From assembly GCA_002305015.1 (NCBI GenBank), contig DBPW01000033.1, forward strand, positions 164,239 through 228,238: a stretch of 64,000 bases of DNA. The letters are read 5' to 3'. Below are positions 1-8,316 of this stretch, one piece after another. Position 1 is the first letter of the stretch; each line of letters starts with the position of its first letter. Position numbers and translations under genes: made by a program. The notes beneath the pieces were generated by a model, which made no database searches, was not told the origin of the DNA, and saw only the letters and a list, made by a program, of their open reading frames with translations. The DNA comes from Bacteroidales bacterium UBA1410. GTDB lineage: Bacteria; Bacteroidota; Bacteroidia; Bacteroidales; Dysgonomonadaceae.

Positions 1-1
1 G

Positions 2-1444
2 GATGAGAGTGCAAAACAAACGCAAGCCTTGATTTTGTCGCCTACCCGTGAATTGTGCATTCAGATCAGTAACGAACTGAAAAATTACTCCCATTATCTG
101 AAAGGAATGAGGGTAGTGGCAGTATATGGAGGAGAAGATATCCGGATACAACTAAAACAGTTGGCTGTGCCACCGCAAATCATTGTGGCTACTCCCGGCA
201 GGTTGATGGACCTGATGAAACGCAAAAAAGTGGAAACGGCAGATGTTCGTTTCCTGGTTCTCGATGAAGCAGATGTAATGCTCAACATGGGATTCAGAGA
301 CGATATTGAATCCATTCTGAAACAAATGCCCGAAACCCGACGCACCCTGCTTTTTTCGGCAACCATGCCCAAAGAAATCGCCAACATTGTTCACCAATTC
401 ATGAAGAATTATGAAGAGATTGTGGTTGGAACCAAAAATTCGGGAGCCGCTAACGTGGAACATGTCTATTACCTGACTTCCGAAAAATATAAATACGCTG
501 CACTGAAGCGAATTGTTGATCTTAATCCCGACATCTACGGTATCATATTCTGCAGAACCCGACAGGAAACCAAAGAAGTGGCCGAAAAACTCATGCAGAA
601 CGGCTACAATGCCGATGCACTTCACGGTGACCTCTCACAAGCACAGCGAGATACCGTGATGCAAAAATTCAGGATTCGAAACATCCGGTTATTGGTGGCA
701 ACCGATGTTGCTGCCAGAGGTTTGGATGTAGGCGACCTCACTCATGTCATCAATTATAATCTTCCGGACGATCCCGAAGTTTATACCCATAGAAGCGGCC
801 GAACCGGCAGGGTAAATAAAAAAGGAGTTTCCATTGCGCTTATTCTTCCCAAAGAAATACGCAAAATCAAAGCGTTGGAAAAGATGTTGAAAAAGAATTT
901 CGTTCAACAACAAATTCCCAACGGACAGGAAGTTATGAAAAAACAACTGCATCATTTGATCGATCGAATGATGCATGTGGAGGTGAAGAAAGATCAAATT
1001 CAACCTTACATGGGTCAAATGATGGAACAGCTGGAATATTTGAGCAAAGAAGAACTGTTAAAAAGGTTTGTTTCGCTGGAATTTAACCGATTCCCCAATT
1101 ACGGAAACGAAGCAGAAGACTTAAATGAAGTGCTCCCTCGGGAAGAAAAATCAGCACAAAGACAGAACAAGAAACAAGCCCAAAAAACCGGAAAACGCAT
1201 TCGTTTAAAACTGAATATCGGTGGACGCCAAGGGATAGATACACGGCGTTTTTTGGGAATATTCAACGAAATGGTCGGCGATAAATCCATCAATGTCGGT
1301 TCAATTGAAATTACCAAAAAGTTTACTTTTTTTGAGGTGTTTGCCGATCAGACGGATAAAATAATGAATGCATTTGCTTCTAATCCCGGAATAGAAATCT
1401 GTGAAGTAAAACGCGATAAACAACATGGCCGGTTATTTGCCTGA
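2..1444 (+). CDS. DEAD-box ATP-dependent RNA helicase with DbpA-type RNA-binding domain (5' end missing)
   Basis: The reading frame is open from the left window edge, so the N-terminus with the Q motif and Walker A lies outside. Visible helicase motifs in order are PTREL (Ia), TPGR (Ib), DEAD within VLDEADVML, SAT, the IIFCRTR strand, ATDVAARGLD (V) and HRSGRTGR (VI), which together define both RecA-like lobes. After a linker, roughly the last 70 residues (from IRLKLNIGGRQGI) match the DbpA/CsdA RNA-binding fold. Family members unwind structured RNA in ribosome assembly and cold adaptation, in the cytoplasm. Whether this one is specific for 23S rRNA like DbpA or is a general CsdA-like helicase cannot be told from the sequence. 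The gene ends 240 bp before greA and I see no clear terminator right after it. Confidence 0.95.
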   Translation, partial: DESAKQTQALILSPTRELCIQISNELKNYSHYLKGMRVVAVYGGEDIRIQLKQLAVPPQIIVATPGRLMDLMKRKKVETADVRFLVLDEADVMLNMGFRDDIESILKQMPETRRTLLFSATMPKEIANIVHQFMKNYEEIVVGTKNSGAANVEHVYYLTSEKYKYAALKRIVDLNPDIYGIIFCRTRQETKEVAEKLMQNGYNADALHGDLSQAQRDTVMQKFRIRNIRLLVATDVAARGLDVGDLTHVINYNLPDDPEVYTHRSGRTGRVNKKGVSIALILPKEIRKIKALEKMLKKNFVQQQIPNGQEVMKKQLHHLIDRMMHVEVKKDQIQPYMGQMMEQLEYLSKEELLKRFVSLEFNRFPNYGNEAEDLNEVLPREEKSAQRQNKKQAQKTGKRIRLKLNIGGRQGIDTRRFLGIFNEMVGDKSINVGSIEITKKFTFFEVFADQTDKIMNAFASNPGIEICEVKRDKQHGRLFA

Positions 1445-1527
1445 AATATAGCCGTGCAAACACACAGACAAACGGATAGGATACAAAGAAATTTGTACCC
1501 TCATGCTCAATAATCTAAGCCAAAAAG

Positions 1528-1558
1528 TTTGTTTTTAGAGAACAAATTTTTATCTTTG
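1528..1558 (+). promoter_or_regulatory. Bacteroidota-type promoter of greA
   Basis: TTTG at 1528-1531 and TATCTTTG at 1551-1558 are separated by 19 bp. This matches the Bacteroidota primary sigma consensus (TTTG, about 19-21 bp, TAnnTTTG). Transcription should start near 1563, giving a leader of about 120 nt before greA. Confidence 0.75.
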
Positions 1559-1582
1559 CAAGAAATAAGAGTGTGAAGAAGG

Positions 1583-1628
1583 AGAATTCCGGTCTTGGAA
1601 TGATAGACCGGAATTCTTTTTCTTACTT
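1583..1628 (+). terminator. Intrinsic terminator hairpin inside the greA leader (candidate attenuator)
   Basis: The arms 1583-1595 and 1605-1617 pair over 13 perfect base pairs around a 9-nt loop. They are followed by a T-rich tail (TTTTTCTTACTTTTTT). The hairpin starts about 20 nt after the predicted start of transcription and ends about 65 nt before greA, so it should terminate many greA transcripts and release an RNA of about 60-65 nt. It could also terminate transcription arriving from the helicase gene. Confidence 0.75.
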
Positions 1629-1684
1629 TTTTCTGATAAAAAAAAACCAATAAACGATTAATTAATTAAAAGGGAGATTTTACT

Positions 1685-2155
1685 ATGGCAGTTACTTACA
1701 TGACCGAAGAAGGATTTCGGAAACTAAAAGAAGAATTGGCATACATGGAATCTGTACAAAGACCCGAAATATCCCGCCAAATTGCAGAGGCGAGGGATAA
1801 AGGTGACCTTTCTGAAAATGCCGAATACGATGCCGCCAAGGAAGCCCAGGGAATGCTGGAAGCCAAAATTGCACAAACAAAAGCCCTGATTGCTTCGGCA
1901 CGGCTGATCGACGAAAATTCCATCAGTACGGAAACTGTGCAGATCATGAATAAAGTGACCATTCGCAACGTGATAACGAAAAAAGAAATGACCTACACGT
2001 TGGTCTCGGAAAGCGAAGCCGACTTGAAAAACGGGAAAATATCAGTGAATACACCCATCGCACAGGGATTGTTGGGAAAAAAAGTAGGCGATATTGCTGA
2101 AATTAAGGTTCCTTCGGGACAGATGACGTTTGAAATATTGAATATTTCGATCTAA
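1685..2155 (+). CDS. greA: Transcription elongation factor GreA
   Basis: This 156-residue protein has the full GreA length. The N-terminal antiparallel coiled coil runs from about residue 6 to 75 and carries the diagnostic loop GDLSENAEYDAAKEAQ, whose acidic residues (D and E at the coil tip) reach into the RNA polymerase secondary channel. The C-terminal FKBP-like domain ends with the usual GxxVGD-type turn (LLGKKVGDIAEI). GreA stimulates cleavage of backtracked transcripts by RNA polymerase. The ATG is preceded by an A/G-rich stretch (aaaagggagat), the only plausible start. The next gene, HIT-family, starts 14 bp after the stop, so the two are probably cotranscribed. The leader with its internal terminator is described separately and suggests premature termination as a control. 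Confidence 0.97.
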   Translation: MAVTYMTEEGFRKLKEELAYMESVQRPEISRQIAEARDKGDLSENAEYDAAKEAQGMLEAKIAQTKALIASARLIDENSISTETVQIMNKVTIRNVITKKEMTYTLVSESEADLKNGKISVNTPIAQGLLGKKVGDIAEIKVPSGQMTFEILNISI

Positions 2156-2169
2156 AAAAAGAAATTGAC

Positions 2170-2586
2170 ATGCCAACTATTTTCAGCAGAATTATTGCGG
2201 GAGAAATTCCATCCTATAAAGTGGCAGAAGACGACAAGTTTTTTGCTTTCCTCGATATTAACCCCATGGCGAAAGGGCATACACTGGTAGTTCCCAAACA
2301 GGAAATCGATTACCTCTTCGACTTGGACGACGACACGTTGTCCGAGATGATTCTTTTTGCCAAAAAAACGGCTAAAGCCATCGAAAAAGTCATCCCTTGC
2401 AAACGCGTGGGACTGATGGTAATCGGCTTGGAAGTGCCTCATGCACACATTCATCTCATCCCTATCCAAAAAGAAAACGACATGAGCCTGGCAAACCCTC
2501 GTTTGAAATTATCGGAACAGGAGTTCAGCGAAATTGCGGAAGCTATCGCTCAAGCTTTCTCTTCATCCGCTTCAGCTGATAAATAA
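2170..2586 (+). CDS. HIT-family nucleotide hydrolase (Hint-like)
   Basis: The 138-residue protein carries the histidine triad HAHIHLIP (H-x-H-x-H) near residue 97 that gives the superfamily its name; the second-last His forms the nucleotidyl intermediate. The N-terminal segment TIFSRIIAGEIPSYKV and the central strand AKGHTLVVPKQ are typical for the Hint branch, which hydrolyses purine nucleoside phosphoramidates and related AMP conjugates in the cytoplasm. The physiological substrate in bacteria is mostly unknown. It follows greA by 14 bp. The last 44 bp overlap the 3' end of the convergent MATE gene, so the two transcripts would be antisense to each other at their ends. Confidence 0.93.
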   Translation: MPTIFSRIIAGEIPSYKVAEDDKFFAFLDINPMAKGHTLVVPKQEIDYLFDLDDDTLSEMILFAKKTAKAIEKVIPCKRVGLMVIGLEVPHAHIHLIPIQKENDMSLANPRLKLSEQEFSEIAEAIAQAFSSSASADK

Positions 2587-3916
2587 AAGTTAAGGCGGTA
2601 ACCACAAAGGCGATGAAGTCGGCAACCGAAAGGCTGAGAAAGACACCATCGACTCCCCAAAAATTGGGAAGAATGAGCAAAAGCGGAAGCAAAAAAATAA
2701 GTTGCCGACTTAGCGAAAGAAAAATGGATATTTTTACTTTACCTATCGACTGAAAAAAATTACTGATAACGATTTGGGCACCGGCAAGGGGAAACATGGC
2801 AATGGCTATGCGCAATCCTCTTGCCGAAATGTTCACAAGCTCTCGATCGGTGGTGAACATTTTCACAATGAAATGGGGAAACCATTCCGATACCAGAAAT
2901 CCGAAAGTCATCACCGATACACCCCACAACAGCGTATATTTGAGCACTTCGAATGTGCGGGCAATTTCCTTTGCTCCATAGTTGTAACCGGCTATGGGCT
3001 GCATGCCCATGGTTAATCCCACCACAACCATGATAAATAGGGTGAGAATGCGGTTGATGATGCCGTATGCGCCCACTGCCAAATCGCCTCCGTGTTTCAT
3101 CAAACCGATATTGATAAAGAAAACGACCAAACCCAGGCACAAATTCATCAGAAAAGGAGAAATGCCGATTGACAGCATGCTCTTTGTGGTTTTGAACGAC
3201 AGTCGGTGAAATCCTTTGGTGAAATGAATGTAACTCTTTTTATCGAGGAAATGCGACAACACCCATATCAATCCCAACAGTTGGGCGAGCACGGTAGCCA
3301 ACGCCGTCCCCTTCATCCCCCATTTGAAAACGAAAATGAAAAGGGGCGCCAGTATCACATTCAGTCCCACACTAACAAAGGAAGACATCATGGCTTTGCG
3401 GGGGTATCCGCTCACCCGCATGATGTTGTTAAGCGCAATGAAAACGAAGATGATGGGGGTGCCCCACAGATAAACCGACATGAAATCGCGGGCATAGGGC
3501 AACAGGGCATCGCTTGCACCGAAAGCCCTTAGTACAGGCTCGAGAAAGCAATAGGTAATACCCGCCAGTAAAAGGGCATTAACGGTATTGAGAAGGGTTA
3601 CGTGTCCCAAAATACTTGCAGCTCCTTTCTCCTCTTTTTTCCCTAGACGAATGGAAGTGAGCGTAGCTCCACCTACTCCTATCAATGTGGAAAATGCCGA
3701 CAGAATGTTCATGACCGGGAAAGTAATGGCCATACCCGAAATGGCAAGTGCTCCGATCCCGTGCCCGATGAAAATACTGTCCACGATATGATAAAGGGAA
3801 ACGATAACCATGCCGACAATGGCCGGAAGAGAATATTCAAGGAGCAGTTTTTTGATATCGCTCTCTCCCAACAAATGCGGATTACCGGTTATGTCTTCTT
3901 GAAGGGTTTCAGTCAC
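2543..3916 (-). CDS. MATE-family multidrug/cation-coupled exporter
   Basis: The 457-residue protein is built of about twelve hydrophobic helices in two related halves, with MATE hallmarks such as LPAIVGMVIVSLYHIVDSIF at the first helix and GMQPIAGYNYGAKE at the start of the second half. MATE proteins export organic cations and drugs using sodium or proton gradients across the inner membrane. The start is a GTG codon (3914-3916) that overlaps the TGA stop of the upstream FeoB-associated gene (GTGA), which implies translational coupling and a shared transcript with feoAB. The substrate is unknown; its place in an iron-uptake operon raises the possibility of a siderophore, heme or metabolite substrate, but that is inference only. 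The 3' end overlaps the HIT gene by 44 bp. Confidence 0.93.
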   Translation of the reverse strand: MTETLQEDITGNPHLLGESDIKKLLLEYSLPAIVGMVIVSLYHIVDSIFIGHGIGALAISGMAITFPVMNILSAFSTLIGVGGATLTSIRLGKKEEKGAASILGHVTLLNTVNALLLAGITYCFLEPVLRAFGASDALLPYARDFMSVYLWGTPIIFVFIALNNIMRVSGYPRKAMMSSFVSVGLNVILAPLFIFVFKWGMKGTALATVLAQLLGLIWVLSHFLDKKSYIHFTKGFHRLSFKTTKSMLSIGISPFLMNLCLGLVVFFINIGLMKHGGDLAVGAYGIINRILTLFIMVVVGLTMGMQPIAGYNYGAKEIARTFEVLKYTLLWGVSVMTFGFLVSEWFPHFIVKMFTTDRELVNISARGLRIAIAMFPLAGAQIVISNFFQSIGKVKISIFLSLSRQLIFLLPLLLILPNFWGVDGVFLSLSVADFIAFVVTALTFIYQLKRMKRKLER

Positions 3917-4065
3917 GCTGTCTTTTTCTTCTTGATCTCACACATCGAACACCCGTTGCAGTAAGAAGACTCTCTTTTCACGAAGAAAAATCGAAAGATT
4001 TCGTATCCCAATTTTACCGCAACGGCAATGCCGATAAGAATAACGATGATAAGTTGTGCATCCAT
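3913..4065 (-). CDS. FeoB-associated Cys-rich small membrane protein
   Basis: The 50-residue protein starts MDAQLIIVILIGIAVAVKLG, giving one transmembrane helix at about residues 4-24. A basic stretch and a short cysteine cluster CNGCSMC (Cys36, Cys39, Cys42) follow near the C-terminus, which ends in lysines. This size, topology and cysteine cluster fit the FeoB-associated Cys-rich membrane protein family, found next to feoB in Bacteroidota and Firmicutes and suspected to have a FeoC-like role or to bind iron. I chose the ATG at 4063-4065; a longer frame to 4152 would run into the feoB 3' end. The stop overlaps the GTG start of the MATE gene. Confidence 0.8.
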   Translation of the reverse strand: MDAQLIIVILIGIAVAVKLGYEIFRFFFVKRESSYCNGCSMCEIKKKKTA

Positions 4066-4111
4066 GTTTATGAAACAATTATCGCGTAAAGAAAGTTTTG
4101 TAACGTTGTTT

Positions 4112-6520
4112 TTATATCCATAAATTTCCAATCCAATGTACCAGAAAAGCAACCATCCAGGCCAGTCCGGTGGAATATAAAATGCTGAACAGTGCCCATT
4201 TCCATGATCCCGATTCTTCCTTTATGGCCGCAATAGTGGCAATGCACGGGAAATAGATCAGCACGAAAAGCAGGAAACCGAGGACGACAAGCGGGGTGAA
4301 AACCGGTGTACCATCCGCATGGGTTTCGGCAAGCAACCGCTGCTGAAGCGAGGCCTGATTTGTGTCGTCTCCGGCATACAAAACGCCCATTGTGCTGATG
4401 ACAATCTCTTTGGCAGCCATTCCCGAAAGCAGGCTTACCGATATTTTCCAGTCGAATCCCAGCGGACGCATCACAGGTTCGATGCATTTGCCGATCTGCC
4501 CGATATACGATTGTTCCTGTTGTTCTGCAACAAGATGTTCAGGGAGGGAAGAATTTTGCGGGAAATAGCCCAAGAACCAAATAATGATGGAGGCAATGAG
4601 AATCGGCCCACCGATTTTCTTCAAATACTGATACGACCGATCCCACATGTGGATCACCACCGATTTGAAGGTGGGCAAGCGGTAAGGGGGCAATTCCATC
4701 ACAAAGGGGGTGTCTTCTTCCTTAAACAGGAACCTGCGAAACAGACGCGCCGAAAGTACGGCCAACAAAATACCGGTCATGTATAATCCCAGCAGCACCA
4801 ACCCGGCATAGCGACTGAAAAACGTTCCCGCAAAAAGAAGATAGACCGGCAGCCGTGCACTACACGACATGAAAGGAACTATCAGCATGGTAATCATGCG
4901 GCTGTTGCGACTTTCAATGGTGCGGGTGGACAAAACGGCAGGAACGTTGCAACCAAAGCCCATGAGAAGGGGAATAAACGATTTGCCGTGCAGGCCCATC
5001 TTGTGCATCACTTTGTCCATGATGAAAGCCGCTCGCGCCATGTAACCCGAATCTTCCATAAAAGCGATGAACAGGTAGAGAATGACGATGTTGGGCAGGA
5101 AAACGATCACTCCTCCTACCCCGCCGATGATGCCTTCGACCAGCAAGTCTTTCAGTGGACCGTCTGCCATGTGTGACCGCATGAAATTGCCGGTTGTTTC
5201 CACCAACCATTCGATGCCATGCATGGGATATTCGCCTAGCCTGAACGTGGCTTCAAACATAATCCACATGAACAGAAAGAAGATGGGAAAGCCGATATAT
5301 TTGTTCGTTACGATGGCATCCAGTATGCGGGTTTTGTTGTGAATGTTTGACTTTTCGGTCAAGGTTTCTTTGAGTGCTCCTTCGATGAAGCCGTAACGGG
5401 CATTGGCAAAAGCAGACTCGGCATCTTCGCGCAACAGTTTCTCGATGTACGCCCGTTCTTTGTCGCGACGGGCAAATAGTTCATCGTGCTTCGGCAGTCC
5501 TCCGATCATTTCCTCTATCTCCTTATCGCCTTCGAGCAGTTTGATGCAGAGGTACCGCAACGGGAGATGCAGCCGGGAAATATCCCTATTGGCGAATTCC
5601 CGCTCCATAAGTTCGATGGCTCTTTCGAGTACTCTACCGTAAGGGATGCGTGCCGGCTCTTTTTTGTCTTCTCTCTCGTATTTTTTAATCACTTCGTCAA
5701 GTAGTTCGGGAATGCCTTGACCGCGCTTAGCTACGGTAGGAACAATGGGGATACCGATCATCCTCGACAAGGCCGGATAATCGAATGTGCTGCCGCTCTG
5801 CTCCAGTTCATCATACATATTGAGGGCAATAACCATCGGAACCTCCATATCCATCAACTCTGTCGTCAGATACAAATTCCTTTCCAAAGCCGACGCACCC
5901 ACCACGTTGATAACCACATCGGGTTGTTCATTCACAAGGTAGTTGCGCACATAGCGTTCCTCGGGTGTATAAGCAGATAAGGAATAGGTTCCGGGCAAAT
6001 CGACGAGCTCTATAGTGAAGTCCTTGTGATACAACCTGCCTATTTTGGAATCGACAGTTACCCCACTGTAATTGCCCACATGTTCGTGAGCACCGGAAGC
6101 AAGATTAAACAGGGATGTTTTTCCGCTGTTGGGATTCCCAACAAGAGCAGCCTTAATGACGCGATGCGATGAATCGTGACGAAGACGCCCTCTCCTTCTT
6201 CTTTGCCTTCTATTGCTTTCAGACTGCATGTGTTCGGTCAAAACATCCGGTTCTTCTTTTTCTGTCTGTCCCGACGGAAAAGATAAGGTATCTTCTTGGA
6301 GCATGGATATTTCGATCATTACGGCTTCGCTGCGACGCAACGACACTTCATAACCCATGATCCGGTATTTGATGGGGTCTTTAAGAGGGGCATTAAGAAT
6401 AGACTTCACTTCTTCTCCCCGTACAAATCCCATTTCCAAGAGGCGTTTTCTGAACGCACCACTGCCGTGCACTTTCAGGATGTATGCCTTTTCGCCGGTT
6501 GGGAGTTCAGAGAGACGCAT
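4112..6520 (-). CDS. feoB: Ferrous iron transporter, FeoA-FeoB fusion
   Basis: The 802-residue inner-membrane protein imports Fe(II). Residues 1-72 form a FeoA-type SH3-like domain (MRLSELPTGEKAYILKV start). A basic linker (RRQRRRRGRLR, about 104-114) leads to the FeoB G domain: G1 GNPNSGKTS (128-136), the G2 Thr in YSGVTVD, G3 DLPG (174-177) and G4 NMYD (234-237). A helical region follows, then the membrane part with the two Gate motifs (for example LLMGFGCNVPAVLSTR, with the conserved Cys). Fusion of FeoA to FeoB is common in Bacteroidales. The gene heads an operon with the Cys-rich small protein and a MATE exporter. A near-consensus -7 box (CATCTTTG on the minus strand, 6564-6571) lies about 45 bp upstream of the start. 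Confidence 0.97.
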   Translation of the reverse strand: MRLSELPTGEKAYILKVHGSGAFRKRLLEMGFVRGEEVKSILNAPLKDPIKYRIMGYEVSLRRSEAVMIEISMLQEDTLSFPSGQTEKEEPDVLTEHMQSESNRRQRRRRGRLRHDSSHRVIKAALVGNPNSGKTSLFNLASGAHEHVGNYSGVTVDSKIGRLYHKDFTIELVDLPGTYSLSAYTPEERYVRNYLVNEQPDVVINVVGASALERNLYLTTELMDMEVPMVIALNMYDELEQSGSTFDYPALSRMIGIPIVPTVAKRGQGIPELLDEVIKKYEREDKKEPARIPYGRVLERAIELMEREFANRDISRLHLPLRYLCIKLLEGDKEIEEMIGGLPKHDELFARRDKERAYIEKLLREDAESAFANARYGFIEGALKETLTEKSNIHNKTRILDAIVTNKYIGFPIFFLFMWIMFEATFRLGEYPMHGIEWLVETTGNFMRSHMADGPLKDLLVEGIIGGVGGVIVFLPNIVILYLFIAFMEDSGYMARAAFIMDKVMHKMGLHGKSFIPLLMGFGCNVPAVLSTRTIESRNSRMITMLIVPFMSCSARLPVYLLFAGTFFSRYAGLVLLGLYMTGILLAVLSARLFRRFLFKEEDTPFVMELPPYRLPTFKSVVIHMWDRSYQYLKKIGGPILIASIIIWFLGYFPQNSSLPEHLVAEQQEQSYIGQIGKCIEPVMRPLGFDWKISVSLLSGMAAKEIVISTMGVLYAGDDTNQASLQQRLLAETHADGTPVFTPLVVLGFLLFVLIYFPCIATIAAIKEESGSWKWALFSILYSTGLAWMVAFLVHWIGNLWI

Positions 6521-6607
6521 ATTTAATGAAATTCTGTATAGTCGATTTTTTGGGTTCGAAATGCAAAGATGGGCATTTTTTGGCTAAGAAAAACATATTC
6601 TGTGTAA

Positions 6608-6632
6608 ATTATTTATAATTGTTTTAAATAAT
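6608..6632. promoter_or_regulatory. Inverted repeat between feoAB and dgt
   Basis: ATTATTTA (6608-6615) and TAAATAAT (6625-6632) are perfect 8-bp arms with a 9-bp spacer, about 90 bp upstream of feoAB. The position would suit a Fur-type iron operator, but the sequence is very AT-rich and could be chance. Confidence 0.3.
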
Positions 6633-6691
6633 AGCCGACAAAAATAATGCCGATTCTTGTCAAATGCCTCAGAAAATCGAAAATTATCCTG

Positions 6692-6699
6692 TAAATTTG
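6692..6699 (+). promoter_or_regulatory. Probable -7 element for dgt
   Basis: TAAATTTG fits TAnnTTTG and lies 18 bp before the dgt ATG. No good TTTG is seen at the expected upstream distance, so this is a partial match. Confidence 0.45.
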
Positions 6700-6717
6700 T
6701 AAGAAATAAAACAAAAA

Positions 6718-8046
6718 ATGGACTGGATTCAACTGCTATCGATTAAACGTTTTGGTCTCGAAAACTACCGAAGTGAGAAAAAACAGGAACGTACCGAATA
6801 CCAACGAGATTATGACCGGTTGATTTTTTCGTCGCCTTTTCGACGTCTTCAAAACAAAACCCAGGTCTTCCCTTTGCCGGGAAGCATTTTTGTGCACAAC
6901 CGGCTGACGCATAGTCTGGAGGTTTCGAGTGTCGGTCGTTCTTTGGGTGAATTGGTTGGACGTGAACTTCGAAAAAAATTCCCCGACTCGCCGGCTCATT
7001 TCGAAGAAATCGCTTCCATTGTTTCGGCTGCTTGCCTAGCGCACGATTTGGGCAACCCCCCTTTCGGCCATTCGGGAGAGAAGGCCATATCGACATTCTT
7101 CTCTGAAGGAGAAGGCCGTAAATTGCATGCCGAAGTGGAAGCCGAAGGAGGCCGGTGGAGCGATTTCACCTGTTTCGAAGGCAATGCCAATACCCTAAGA
7201 TTGCTAATGCATCAGTTTCAGGGACGAAGACGAGGCGGCTTTGCTCTCACGTATTCTACGCTGGCCTCCATTGTTAAATATCCCTTTTCATCGGAAATGA
7301 GCGGAGGAAAAAACAAATTCGGTTTTTTCGCATCGGAAGAAGATGAATATCGGACTATTGCCCGTGAACTCGGTATCACTTGCCTCAACGAAAAGCCGGC
7401 CAAATTCATGCGTTATCCTCTGGTTTATCTGGTAGAAGCAGCCGACGATATCTGCTATCAGGTTATGGACATTGAAGATGCACACAAACTTCATCTGGTA
7501 ACTACCGAAAAAACCATCGATTTGTTGTTCGGCTTCTTCAATGAAGAACAACGCTTCCATTGCGAAAAGAACCTCAATATGGTAAGCGACGTGAATGAGC
7601 AGATTGCTTATCTACGGGCAAGCGTGATCGGTTTGCTAGTGAATGAATGTGCGAAAGTATTTCTGCAAAATGAGGAATCGATCCTTGCCGGTGAAGAACA
7701 AAAAGCACTTATCAAAGGCATTTCTGACAACGCTAAAAATGCCTATCTGAACTGTTCGGAATTTGCAGCCGAAAACATTTATCGCTCGAAAGACGTGCTG
7801 GATATCGAACTCGCCGGTTACCGCATCATCGGTTTTCTGTTGGAAAAATTCGTGAATGCCGTACAAACACCTTCCCATGTATACTCCCGACTTTTGTTGG
7901 GGCGGATTCCGGATCAATACGAAATTCGCACGTCATCGCTATACGGAAAGATCCAATCCATCATCGATTATATCTCGGGAATGACCGATTTATATGCGTT
8001 GGATTTGTACCGTAAAATAACCGGCATGGGACTACCTGAAATTTAA
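6718..8046 (+). CDS. dgt: Deoxyguanosinetriphosphate triphosphohydrolase-like HD protein
   Basis: The 442-residue cytoplasmic protein belongs to the HD superfamily of dNTP triphosphohydrolases, which split dNTPs into nucleoside and tripolyphosphate. The N-terminal part has the family signature FRRLQNKTQVFPL. The metal ligands are visible as His65 in NRLTHSLEV, His109-Asp110 in LAHDLGNPPFGH and a later Asp in EAADDICYQ. Length and order match the bacterial Dgt type-2 branch (dGTPase-like, about 440 residues). The exact dNTP preference cannot be read from sequence, since many homologues need another dNTP as activator. The ATG follows an A-rich leader and a -7 element. It is monocistronic as far as can be seen: the next gene is 270 bp away with its own promoter. 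Confidence 0.93.
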   Translation: MDWIQLLSIKRFGLENYRSEKKQERTEYQRDYDRLIFSSPFRRLQNKTQVFPLPGSIFVHNRLTHSLEVSSVGRSLGELVGRELRKKFPDSPAHFEEIASIVSAACLAHDLGNPPFGHSGEKAISTFFSEGEGRKLHAEVEAEGGRWSDFTCFEGNANTLRLLMHQFQGRRRGGFALTYSTLASIVKYPFSSEMSGGKNKFGFFASEEDEYRTIARELGITCLNEKPAKFMRYPLVYLVEAADDICYQVMDIEDAHKLHLVTTEKTIDLLFGFFNEEQRFHCEKNLNMVSDVNEQIAYLRASVIGLLVNECAKVFLQNEESILAGEEQKALIKGISDNAKNAYLNCSEFAAENIYRSKDVLDIELAGYRIIGFLLEKFVNAVQTPSHVYSRLLLGRIPDQYEIRTSSLYGKIQSIIDYISGMTDLYALDLYRKITGMGLPEI

Positions 8047-8101
8047 TTTCAAAGTAATAAATTGATATTTTGAAAATAATTTTTCTTTTTTATTGAAATT
8101 A

Positions 8102-8133
8102 TTTGGTACGTTTTGATTTCTTTTTTATATTTG
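8102..8133 (+). promoter_or_regulatory. Bacteroidota-type promoter of the structured leader
   Basis: TTTG at 8102-8105 and TATATTTG at 8126-8133 are separated by 20 bp, an essentially perfect match to the Bacteroidota consensus. The start of transcription should lie near 8138-8140. Confidence 0.8.
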
Positions 8134-8138
8134 CACCG

Positions 8139-8218
8139 TGGTTTTTTCATAATAGTATTAGATTTAAGGTTAACAAGTTTGGCAGGACGTCGGGAGACAT
8201 TCTGCCAATATTTTTTAA
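8139..8218 (+). ncRNA. Short leader RNA ending in an intrinsic terminator
   Basis: The predicted transcript begins GTGGTTTTTTCATAATAG and ends with a near-perfect hairpin. Its arms 8179-8191 and 8196-8208 pair with one C-A mismatch and one G-T pair, are closed by a GGGA tetraloop (GNRA type) and are followed by TATTTTTTAA. The RNA would be about 75-80 nt, and the next gene starts about 100 nt further on. From memory it resembles a leader found in front of various Bacteroidales genes and the class catalogued as Bacteroidales-1 RNA; I could not check this. It may be a free small RNA, an attenuator of the downstream gene, or both. A 66-codon frame crosses it but has no coding look. Confidence 0.6.
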
Positions 8219-8316
8219 TGTTCATTTTTGGATAAAACAGCCACTCTTTCGATCATTCTTCAAACTTTTTTATCGTTGCGATGTTAATCTAGTAAGAATC
8301 TAACTTTAGTTGAAAA

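Noticed and set aside
4068..4487. 139-codon minus-strand frame inside feoB
   Set aside because: It is a shadow frame of the conserved FeoB membrane domain.
8103..8303. 66-codon frame upstream of the small membrane protein gene
   Set aside because: It begins inside the promoter and runs through the leader hairpin; the residues are F-rich and look like noncoding DNA.
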